A stretch of 64,000 bases of DNA, taken from assembly GCF_016741935.1 (NCBI RefSeq), contig NZ_JAERRG010000014.1:186001-250000 (forward strand), in the 5' to 3' direction. Below, piece by piece: positions 17,334 through 24,400 of this stretch. The notes beneath the pieces are model-generated. The model searched no databases. It was not told the origin of the DNA and saw nothing but the letters and a program-made list of their open reading frames with translations. The position numbers and the translations under genes are program-made. The number at the start of each line of letters is the position of its first letter. The first letter of the stretch is position 1. Origin of the DNA: Streptomyces endocoffeicus (GTDB lineage: Bacteria > Actinomycetota > Actinomycetes > Streptomycetales > Streptomycetaceae).

Positions 17334-18566
17334 TCAGCGGGGCGGACGGACGCGATACGGATAGTGGTCGGCGACCACACGCGCCATGGCGCCGTTGCGG
17401 TCGGCGGCCACTTCCTTCGCCGAGAAGTACACATTGCCACGCACCTGGGGAAAGCCCCGGTCGAAGGTGAGGTGCCGGGACAGCTCCGCCGGGTCCTGCC
17501 AGGGCGCGGGCTGCGCCGGATCGCCCGCCTTGTAGAGCGCCTCGCCGATGTAGAGGTTCACCCCGGTGCCCCGGACCGCCTCCGACCACCAGGGGACGAG
17601 CACGGCGTAGTCGGCGGCGGCGAAGCCGATGTTCCAGTAGACCTGCGGGACGACGTAGTCCAGCCATCCCCGCCGCACCCAGCCACGGGTGTCCGCGTAG
17701 AGGTCGTCGTAGGTCTGCACCCCCGCCGTGGTGGCGGAGCCGAGCGGGTCGGTGGCCTGGTTGCGCCAGACGCCGAAGGGGCTGATGCCGAACCGCACCC
17801 GCCGCCCCCGGCGTCTGACGCGCACGGCCGTCTCGTACACCAGGCGGTCGATGTTGTTCCGCCGCCAGGCCGCCCGGTCCGGGAAGCCCGCGCCGTAGCG
17901 CTCGTACGCCGCGTCGTCGTCGAAGACCTGACCGGCCACCGGATACGGGTAGAAGTAGTCGTCCCAGTGGACGGCGTCGATGTCATAGCGCGCGACCGCG
18001 TCCAGCATGGCGTCCTGGACGAAGCGGCGGACCTCCGGCAGCCCGGGGTTGTAGTAGAGCTTCCCGCCGTACGGCACGACCCACTCGGGGTGCACCCGGG
18101 CCGGATGGGTGGGAATCAGCCGCGAGGGGTCGGTGTGGTTGGCGATCCGGTACGGGTTGAACCAGGCGTGCAGCTCCAGACCGCGCCGGTGCGCCTCGCG
18201 CACGGCGGTGCCCAGCGGATCCCAGCCCGGGTCCTTGCCCTGGACGCCGGTGAGGCACTCCGCCCATGGCTCGTACGGTGAGGGCCACAGCGCGTCCGCC
18301 GTCGGCCGCACCTGGAAGACCACCGCGTTGAGCCGGCGGCTCACGGCGGTGTCGAGGAAGCCCAGCAGTTCGGCGCGCTGCTGCTCCGCGGGGAGACCGG
18401 GCCTGGACGGCCAGTCGCGGTTGGCGACGGTGGCCAGCCACATCCCGCGGAACTCGGGCCGGTGCCCATCGCCCCGCCCCTCCGCCAGCGCGTCACCCGC
18501 CGTGACAGTGGCGGCCAGGGCTCCGGCGGCCGCCACCGTGAGACTTCTGCGCGTGATCCGACCCAT
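17334..18566 (-). CDS. Secreted GHL10-like glycosyl hydrolase (DUF187)
   Basis: 410 residues. The N-terminus GRITRRSLTVAAAGALAA is a Tat-like signal (TRRSLTV) cleaved after about residue 28. The body follows the glycosyl-hydrolase-like 10 family (PF02638): EFRGMWLATVANRDWPS, LNAVVFQVRPTADALW, ELHAWFNPYR, DIDAVHWDDYFYPY and FGISPFGVWRN. The Asp pair in HWDDYF probably lies at the active site. Substrates may be peptidoglycan or polysaccharide. ATG 18566 follows GAGGAG by 9 bases; the TTG nine bases earlier is not needed. Confidence 0.88.
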   Translation of the reverse strand: MGRITRRSLTVAAAGALAATVTAGDALAEGRGDGHRPEFRGMWLATVANRDWPSRPGLPAEQQRAELLGFLDTAVSRRLNAVVFQVRPTADALWPSPYEPWAECLTGVQGKDPGWDPLGTAVREAHRRGLELHAWFNPYRIANHTDPSRLIPTHPARVHPEWVVPYGGKLYYNPGLPEVRRFVQDAMLDAVARYDIDAVHWDDYFYPYPVAGQVFDDDAAYERYGAGFPDRAAWRRNNIDRLVYETAVRVRRRGRRVRFGISPFGVWRNQATDPLGSATTAGVQTYDDLYADTRGWVRRGWLDYVVPQVYWNIGFAAADYAVLVPWWSEAVRGTGVNLYIGEALYKAGDPAQPAPWQDPAELSRHLTFDRGFPQVRGNVYFSAKEVAADRNGAMARVVADHYPYRVRPPR

Positions 18567-18748
18567 GAAACTCAACTCCTCGCCCCAGGGACCTGCACGG
18601 CAACTCCCGCTGATGATGGGGCCCTTGTGGGGCGCCCGGCAATGCTTACCGCGAATCCGGGACGGTCAGTCCCAACACCCCTTGAGGACCCCTTGACTTC
18701 ACCCTTCTCGCACGGCCATCCGGCCGCTAGCATCGGATGACGCACGCA

Positions 18749-18762
18749 TGGGAGCGCTCCCA
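18749..18762. promoter_or_regulatory. Perfect CebR-type operator
   Basis: TGGGAGCGCTCCCA is a 14-bp perfect palindrome identical to the operator described for the LacI-family cellobiose repressor CebR in Streptomyces. It lies 62-75 bases upstream of the GH74 start, in the region divergent from the GHL10-like gene. It predicts induction of the xyloglucanase by cello-oligosaccharides. Confidence 0.85.
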
Positions 18763-18823
18763 AATACCCTCGCCCGCATGGCCCTCACGCCTCACTACCC
18801 CCACGTCCGGAGAGGAAGTTCCC

Positions 18824-21142
18824 GTGCGCAGCAACGGCAGAAGACCGGTCGGCGCGCTCATGGCCGCGCTGGCACTCGTCGGCGGCTTACTCACCGCGGC
18901 GGCCTCCCCCGCCGCCGCCCGCCCCGAGGCCGCCCCCGCCCGGGGCACCGCCCAGGCCGACGCCTACACCTGGAAGAACGTCCGCGTGGACGGCGGCGGC
19001 TTCGTCCCCGGCATCGTCTTCAACCGCAAGGAGAAGAACCTCGCCTACGCCCGCACCGACATCGGCGGGGCGTACCGCTGGGACCAGTCCGGCAAGCGGT
19101 GGGTGCCGCTGCTGGACTCGCTGGACTGGGACCACTGGGGCTGGACCGGGGTGGTGAGCCTGGCCAGCGACTCGGTGGATCCCAACAAGGTCTATGTGGC
19201 GGCCGGTACGTACACCAACAGCTGGGACCCGGGCAACGGCGCGATCCTGCGCTCGTCCAACCGGGGCGCCAGCTGGCAGTCCACCGCCCTCCCCTTCAAG
19301 CTGGGCGGCAATATGCCCGGCCGCGGCATGGGTGAGCGACTGGCGGTGGACCCCAACCGGAACAGCGTGCTCTACCTCGGCGCGCCGAGCGGCAACGGGC
19401 TGTGGCGCTCGACCGACTCCGGTGTCACCTGGTCGAAGGTGACGTCCTTCCCCAACCCCGGCACATACGTCCAGGACGCGAGCGACACCAGCGGCTATCT
19501 GAGCGACAACCAGGGCGTGGTGTGGGTGACCTTCGACGAGCGCACCGGCTCCGCCGGCAGCGCCACGAAGACCGTCTACGTGGGGGTGGCCGACAAGGAC
19601 AACACCGTCTACCGCTCGACCGACGCGGGCGCCACCTGGTCGCGGGTGGCCGGGCAGCCCACCGGATTTCTCTCCCACAAGGGCGTCCTGGACGCCAAGA
19701 ACGGCTATCTGTACCTGACCACCAGCGACAAGGGCGGCCCGTACGACGGGGAGAAGGGCCAGGTGTGGCGGTACACCACGGCCACCGGGGAGTGGAAGAA
19801 CATCAGCCCCATGGCGGACGCCGACACCTACTTCGGCTACAGCGGACTCACGGTGGACCGCCAGCGGCCGGGCACGCTGATGGTGACCGGCTACAGCTCC
19901 TGGTGGCCGGACACCCAGATCTTCCGCTCCACCGACTCCGGTGCCACCTGGACCCGGGCCTGGGACTTCACCAGCTATCCGAACCGGTCCTTCCGCTACA
20001 CCCAGGACGTCAGTGCCGTCCCCTGGCTGACCTTCGGCACCAACCCCACCCCACCCGAAGTCACCCCGAAGCTGGGCTGGATGACCGAGGCGCTGGAGAT
20101 CGACCCGTTCGACTCCAACCGGATGATGTACGGCACGGGGGCGACGGTCTACGGCACGGAGAACCTCGGAAACTGGGACACCGGCGGCAAAATCGCCATC
20201 ACGCCCATGGTCAAGGGCCTGGAGGAGACGGCGGTCAACGACCTGGCCAGCCCGCCCACCGGCGCCCCGCTGCTCAGCGCGCTCGGTGACATCGGGGGCT
20301 TCCGCCACACCGATCTCGACGCGGTGCCCGCGAGGATGTACACCTCGCCGACGTTCACCACGACCACCAGTCTGGACTACGCCGAGACCAATCCGAACAC
20401 CGTGGTCCGGGTGGGCAACAACGACTCCGCGCCGCGGATCGCGTTCTCGACCGACAACGGCGCCAACTGGTTCCAGGGCAGCGAGCCGTCCGGGGTCACC
20501 GGCGGCGGCACGGTGGCCGCGGCGGCCGACGGCAGCGGCTTCGTCTGGGCCCCGGAGGGCACCTCGGCCGTCTACCACACCACCGGTTTCGGCAACTCGT
20601 GGTCCGCGTCGAGCGGCATCCCGGCCGGGGCGGTCGTGGAGTCCGACCGTAAGAACCCCAAGAAGTTCTACGGCTTCAAGGCGGGCACCTTCTACGTCTC
20701 CACCGACGGCGGCGCCACCTTCACGGCCAGGGCGTCCTCCGGACTGCCGGCCGACGGCCCGGTGCGGTTCAAGGCGCTGCCGGGCGCCGAGGGCGACATC
20801 TGGCTCGCGGGCGGCGGCACGGGCGGGGCGTACGGGCTGTGGCACTCCACGGACTCCGGAGCGACCTTCACCAAGCTGAGCGGTGTCCAGCAGGCGGACA
20901 CCATCGGCTTCGGCAAGGCGGCGCCGGGCGCCTCGTACCAGGCGCTCTACACCAGCGCGAAGATCGGCGGCGTACGCGGCATCTTCCGCTCCACGGACGC
21001 CGGGGCGAGCTGGACCCGGATCAACGACGACGCCCACCAGTGGGGCTGGACGGGCGCCTCCATCACCGGCGACCCACGGGTCTACGGACGGGTCTACCTG
21101 GCCACCAACGGGCGCGGCATCCTGCGCGGCGACATCTCCTGA
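18824..21142 (+). CDS. Secreted GH74 xyloglucanase
   Basis: 772 residues. A signal peptide (about 1-33, ending PAAA) leads into a two-times-seven-bladed beta-propeller with many STDxGxTW/SxW repeats (for example near 200, 270, 380, 690 and 720). GH74 catalytic acids are recognisable as Asp79 in ARTDIGGAY and Asp489 in ALGDIGGF. The enzyme should cleave the xyloglucan backbone outside the cell. No carbohydrate-binding module follows, unlike many homologues. GTG 18824 is preceded by AGAGGAAG. Regulation by CebR is predicted. Confidence 0.93.
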   Translation: MRSNGRRPVGALMAALALVGGLLTAAASPAAARPEAAPARGTAQADAYTWKNVRVDGGGFVPGIVFNRKEKNLAYARTDIGGAYRWDQSGKRWVPLLDSLDWDHWGWTGVVSLASDSVDPNKVYVAAGTYTNSWDPGNGAILRSSNRGASWQSTALPFKLGGNMPGRGMGERLAVDPNRNSVLYLGAPSGNGLWRSTDSGVTWSKVTSFPNPGTYVQDASDTSGYLSDNQGVVWVTFDERTGSAGSATKTVYVGVADKDNTVYRSTDAGATWSRVAGQPTGFLSHKGVLDAKNGYLYLTTSDKGGPYDGEKGQVWRYTTATGEWKNISPMADADTYFGYSGLTVDRQRPGTLMVTGYSSWWPDTQIFRSTDSGATWTRAWDFTSYPNRSFRYTQDVSAVPWLTFGTNPTPPEVTPKLGWMTEALEIDPFDSNRMMYGTGATVYGTENLGNWDTGGKIAITPMVKGLEETAVNDLASPPTGAPLLSALGDIGGFRHTDLDAVPARMYTSPTFTTTTSLDYAETNPNTVVRVGNNDSAPRIAFSTDNGANWFQGSEPSGVTGGGTVAAAADGSGFVWAPEGTSAVYHTTGFGNSWSASSGIPAGAVVESDRKNPKKFYGFKAGTFYVSTDGGATFTARASSGLPADGPVRFKALPGAEGDIWLAGGGTGGAYGLWHSTDSGATFTKLSGVQQADTIGFGKAAPGASYQALYTSAKIGGVRGIFRSTDAGASWTRINDDAHQWGWTGASITGDPRVYGRVYLATNGRGILRGDIS

Positions 21143-21146
21143 CGGC

Positions 21147-21188
21147 GGGGGCGGGCCGGGGCCGGGTTCCCGGCCCCGGCCCGCCCCC
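21147..21188. terminator. 20-bp perfect-stem terminator after GH74 gene
   Basis: The arms 21147-21166 and 21169-21188 pair without mismatch around TT. It starts five bases after the GH74 stop codon. Confidence 0.85.
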
Positions 21189-21262
21189 TACCGGTAACCG
21201 GAGGGTAACGTCTGGGGCGACAGGGGGACGGCACGGACAGTTGGACCAGCGAAAGGCACGAT

Positions 21263-22120
21263 GTGACCGACATCGAACGCGTCGGAGTGGTGGGCTGTGG
21301 CCAGATGGGTGCGGGGATCGCGGAGGTGTTCGCCCGATCCGGCCTGGACGTCATGGTCGCGGAGACCACGGGCGAGGCCCTGGAGATAGGGCGTACCCGG
21401 CTCACCAACTCCCTCGGGAAGGCCGCGGAGCGCGGCAAGATCACCGAGGAGCAGCGCGACGCGACGCTGGACCGGCTGAGCTTCACCACCGATCTGGGGG
21501 AATTCGCCGACCGTGATCTGGTGATCGAGGCGGTCGTCGAGAACGAGCAGATCAAGACGGAGATCTTCCAGGTCCTCGACCAGGTGGTGACCCGCCCGGA
21601 CGCGATCCTGGCCTCCAACACCTCCTCCATCCCGCTGGTCAAGCTGGCCGTCGCCACCTCCCGCCCGGACCAGGTGATCGGCATCCACTTCTTCAACCCG
21701 GCCCCGGTGCAGGCGCTGGTGGAGCTGATCCCGGCGCTCACCACCGGCGACGAGACCATCAAGCGCTCCGAGGCGCTGGTCGCCGACATCCTGGGCAAGC
21801 ACGCCATCCGCGCCCAGGACCGCGCGGGGTTCGTGGTCAACGCGCTGCTCATCCCGTATCTGCTGTCCGCCATCCGGATGTTCGAGTCCGGAATCGCCAG
21901 CCGCGAGGACATCGACAACGGCATGGAGCTGGGCTGCGCCCATCCGATGGGCCCGCTGAAGCTGTCCGATCTGATCGGCCTGGACACCATCGCGGCGATC
22001 GCCGACTCGATGTACGAGGAGTACAAGGAGCCGCTGTACGCCTCTCCCCCGCTGCTGCTGCGGATGGTGGACGCGGGCCGCATGGGACGCAAGTCGGGCT
22101 CGGGCTTCTACGCGTACTGA
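21263..22120 (+). CDS. 3-hydroxybutyryl-CoA dehydrogenase family protein
   Basis: 285 residues. An N-terminal Rossmann motif GVVGCGQMGAGIAEVFA, then ASNTSSIPLVKLA, IGIHFFNPAPVQALVELI with the catalytic His, and DRAGFVVNALLIPYL before the C-terminal helical domain (MELGCAHPMGPLKLSDLIGLD). It should oxidise 3-hydroxyacyl-CoA with NAD, in butyrate metabolism or precursor supply. The start is GTG 21263 after GAAAGG. It is the last core gene before the accessory island. Confidence 0.93.
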   Translation: MTDIERVGVVGCGQMGAGIAEVFARSGLDVMVAETTGEALEIGRTRLTNSLGKAAERGKITEEQRDATLDRLSFTTDLGEFADRDLVIEAVVENEQIKTEIFQVLDQVVTRPDAILASNTSSIPLVKLAVATSRPDQVIGIHFFNPAPVQALVELIPALTTGDETIKRSEALVADILGKHAIRAQDRAGFVVNALLIPYLLSAIRMFESGIASREDIDNGMELGCAHPMGPLKLSDLIGLDTIAAIADSMYEEYKEPLYASPPLLLRMVDAGRMGRKSGSGFYAY

Positions 22121-22261
22121 TGACCAGCACTAACGCCCGCCCGAAGAGGTAGCCCATGAGCTCCTGCGGACACCAGTAGGGCGGTCATCCCGGACCACGG
22201 ATAGCCGCCCTCACTGATCATTTACCGCGCCAGGGAGTTCTCAGAGGGTTTCGGCGGGAGC

Positions 22262-22432
22262 TCACGCACCTCCCTCGCCGCCGCGACCGTGACCCGCGCG
22301 GTACGGCCGGACGCTGGCCGGGTGCTGGGCGCTGAGATTCTCGACGCACACCACGGCCAGTCCGAGGCGCTCGCAGTGCTGCCTGACCCAGGCGAGGCCG
22401 GCAGCGAGAGCGCGGTCCGGCTCGGCACTCGG
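22262..22432 (-). pseudogene. Remnant of a small conserved protein gene
   Basis: Reading from 22432 down to a TGA at 22262, about 56 codons give a protein-like sequence (DRALAAGLAWVRQHCERLGL, then a short Val-rich strand ending in ENLSAQHPA) with good codon bias, but the frame begins right after a TAG and has no start codon. A sensible start (GTG CTT GTA GCC) lies just upstream in another frame, so a frameshift may have broken the gene. I do not recognise a family. The rest of 22121-22503 holds nothing else I can support. Confidence 0.4.
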
Positions 22433-22503
22433 CTACAAGCACTGAGCCATCACTCCCGGCAGCACGAGGAGCGACCTTCTTACTTAGGAGGTCGTCAGGA
22501 GGC

Positions 22504-22620
22504 TCACATCGCTTCCGGTAGCCCACATCGTTGCGCTTTGGCCCACGCCTTCAGCAGCCGTTCGTACTCCGCGCGCTCCTCCGCGAACAGCGGCCGCCCC
22601 GCGCGCTCGAGCATGAACAC
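22504..22620 (-). CDS. Small 38-aa protein downstream of the TPR regulator
   Basis: GTG 22620 is preceded at 8 bases by GAGG and opens 38 codons encoding a charged, helical peptide with ERAGRPLF, EERAEYERLLKAW and a C-terminal QRCGLPEAM. It lies 45 bases downstream of the regulator stop on the same strand and in the same frame, and is probably co-transcribed. The length is below normal gene callers' limits. Function unknown; it could be a partner of the regulator or a leftover C-terminal piece of it. Confidence 0.5.
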   Translation of the reverse strand: MFMLERAGRPLFAEERAEYERLLKAWAKAQRCGLPEAM

Positions 22621-22665
22621 ACGTATCGCCTCATTCGCGGACGCGGCAGCGCACGGCCGTGCCGA

Positions 22666-24042
22666 TCAGGCTGCGGCCAGGAACCCGACGGCCCGCTCCT
22701 CCAGCTCAGCCGCAGACCGCACCCCGCGGGCCCGGAAGTGTACGAGATCACTGCGCATCCGGTTCACAGCCTTGCGGGTGCGGACGGACCGCACACCGTC
22801 CATGTGGTCCATCGCCCTGTTCCAGGTGGCGCATGCCTCTTCGATGCCGCCCTGCTTGAGTTGGGACTCGGCGGCGGCGACCAGATCCAGAGCGACGATG
22901 CGAGCGTAACAACCGGCCGGGCGGGAGGCGGCGGCGTGGGCGTAGTACTGGCTGGCACGCCGGTGATCGCCGAGGTCCTCGAAGACCTTGGCGGTGCGGG
23001 AACCGACGGTCGCCTCCGGCGGCCCCCAGGCCAGTGCCCAGAACGGGACCTGGTCGCCGCGGCCTGTGTCCAGGGCGGTGCGAGCGGCTTCGATCTCGGC
23101 GACGGCCTGGCGGCGTTGACCGGTCTTGGCGAGGGCGTGGGCGTGGGTGATGTGGAACAACGCCTGGGCGGGGGCCGGCACCTGGTCGTGGGCACGGGCA
23201 AGGGCACTTGCGGCCAGGTCGAGGCAGTGCTCGGGGCGGTGCAGCTTCATGCCCTGCTGGGACATGGTGCGCATCACGAACCCGTCCTGGCCGGGCTCGC
23301 CGGACTGCACCGCCAGGGCGAAGGACTGCAGGTAGTACCGCTGGGCCAGACCTTGCTCTCCGGAGTCGTACGCCTTCCAGCCCGCCAGGTGGGCGGCGGA
23401 GGAGGCGACAGAGAGCATCTGGCGGCGCAGGTCCTCGTTGTGGAAGCGGGCCTTGCACAGCGGCGTGATGTCGGTGATGAGGTACTGCACGAACGCGGCC
23501 CGTCCGTGCTGTCCGCCGAGGCGTTCGTCCATCTCAGTGAACAGCCCCACCATGTCGCGCACCGCGGCGACTTCCGCGGCGCCGATGGCGGCTCCGCTGC
23601 GGGCGGCGGCGGTACGTTCGGCCATCTCCTTGACATAGGCCAGCGGCAGCACGGTGGCGGCCATGGAGTAGGCGGAGGCAGTCAGGAACCGGCGTCGGTG
23701 CATGTCAGCCTCTCCGATCGTCGTGAGCACCTCGACCGGATCCGGGCCGAGGGTCAATCCGATGCTGTCATCCTCGCCCGGGGGCGGGGAAGGTAGCCCA
23801 AGCTCCTGGAGGGTGATGCGGCGTCCGAGGCGGCGGGAGAGGGCTTCGGCGAGGCAGTGAGCGGTGGGCCCGTCGGGCACGGCGCCGTAGCTGACCCAGT
23901 GGTGCACGGCGGACTTGTTGGTCTGAAGGTGCTCGCCTCGTTCGGCCGCGACTGCGCGCACGGATCTGGCGGTGGACTCGTACGTCAGTCTGCCCTCGGC
24001 GAGGAGGTCTTTGAGCTGCGTGTTCGGTGTGCGCTTCGGCAC
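22666..24042 (-). CDS. HTH/TPR transcriptional regulator beside the lasso cluster
   Basis: 458 residues. The N-terminal 85 residues form a helix-turn-helix domain (LTYESTARSVRAVAAERGEH, then KSAVHHWVSYGAVPDGPT). From about 170 onward alternating helices resemble TPR repeats (YDSGEQGLAQRYYLQSFALA, ALFHITHAHALAKTGQRRQA). The layout matches the regulator at 32545-33882, so the two belong to one family. GTG 24042 faces the lasso precursor across 138 bases containing GGTATA repeats, so control of the cluster and autoregulation are likely. Confidence 0.8.
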   Translation of the reverse strand: MPKRTPNTQLKDLLAEGRLTYESTARSVRAVAAERGEHLQTNKSAVHHWVSYGAVPDGPTAHCLAEALSRRLGRRITLQELGLPSPPPGEDDSIGLTLGPDPVEVLTTIGEADMHRRRFLTASAYSMAATVLPLAYVKEMAERTAAARSGAAIGAAEVAAVRDMVGLFTEMDERLGGQHGRAAFVQYLITDITPLCKARFHNEDLRRQMLSVASSAAHLAGWKAYDSGEQGLAQRYYLQSFALAVQSGEPGQDGFVMRTMSQQGMKLHRPEHCLDLAASALARAHDQVPAPAQALFHITHAHALAKTGQRRQAVAEIEAARTALDTGRGDQVPFWALAWGPPEATVGSRTAKVFEDLGDHRRASQYYAHAAASRPAGCYARIVALDLVAAAESQLKQGGIEEACATWNRAMDHMDGVRSVRTRKAVNRMRSDLVHFRARGVRSAAELEERAVGFLAAA

Positions 24043-24054
24043 CGGCGCCCGCCT

Positions 24055-24071
24055 CGTATACCTGATATACC
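24055..24071. promoter_or_regulatory. Operator/promoter repeat between regulator and lasso precursor
   Basis: On the minus strand two direct copies of GGTATA are separated by TCA, and read on the plus strand GTATA and TATAC form an inverted repeat around CCTGA (24056-24070). This is the only AT-rich, symmetric stretch in the 138-base divergent gap, 14 bases from the regulator start. It may be the regulator's binding site or overlap a -10 element. Confidence 0.45.
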
Positions 24072-24180
24072 GATCCGCTGGCCTCTCACGGTACCGGCGG
24101 ACTCCCCGGCCCGGTTCACTCTTTGCAGAACACAGGTGACGGAGAGTCCGTTACCTGACAAGTGTGAGGAGGTGAGCGCG

Positions 24181-24399
24181 ATGAAGCAGCGGCAGACGAC
24201 TGTCCCGGTCACCGCGCCCGTCGTGCTGGACGCCGGTTCCACCACTGTCGTGAGTGGCGGGCTCAGCCCCGCTGGCGCCCCGCCGTATGAGCCGCCGGCC
24301 GCGGTCCGGGCCGGGACGCTGAGCTCGCTGGCCGCCGGTAGCTACTCCGAGGGCCAGCAGGACGACGGCGACTACCACACCACCAAGTGGCACGCCTGA
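24181..24399 (+). CDS. Lasso peptide precursor
   Basis: 72 residues from ATG 24181, with GAGGAGG ending 8 bases upstream. The leader ends in a lasso recognition pattern: Tyr36-Glu-Pro38-Pro39, then Gly45 nine residues after the Tyr, and Gly53 seventeen after it, matching YxPPxLxxxGxxxxxTx before the core. Two usual residues are changed: Leu at +5 is Ala41, and the penultimate Thr is Ala51. The predicted core, 53-72, is GSYSEGQQDDGDYHTTKWHA, with a Gly1-Asp9 macrolactam and an 11-residue loop and tail. Asp10-Gly11 is a site prone to aspartimide. The stop is one base from the cyclase start. Confidence 0.85.
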   Translation: MKQRQTTVPVTAPVVLDAGSTTVVSGGLSPAGAPPYEPPAAVRAGTLSSLAAGSYSEGQQDDGDYHTTKWHA

Positions 24400-24400
24400 C

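Noticed and set aside
24181..24399. Precursor as an FxLD-type lanthipeptide because of VVLDAG near its N-terminus and the methyltransferase downstream
   Set aside because: No lanthipeptide synthetase is present, the predicted core has no Cys, and the neighbours are a lasso cyclase, RRE and B2 protease. The YxPP...G spacing fits a lasso leader exactly.
23857..24399. Longer precursor starting upstream of 24181
   Set aside because: The extension is antisense to the regulator and crosses its promoter. GAGGAGG lies 8 bases before ATG 24181.
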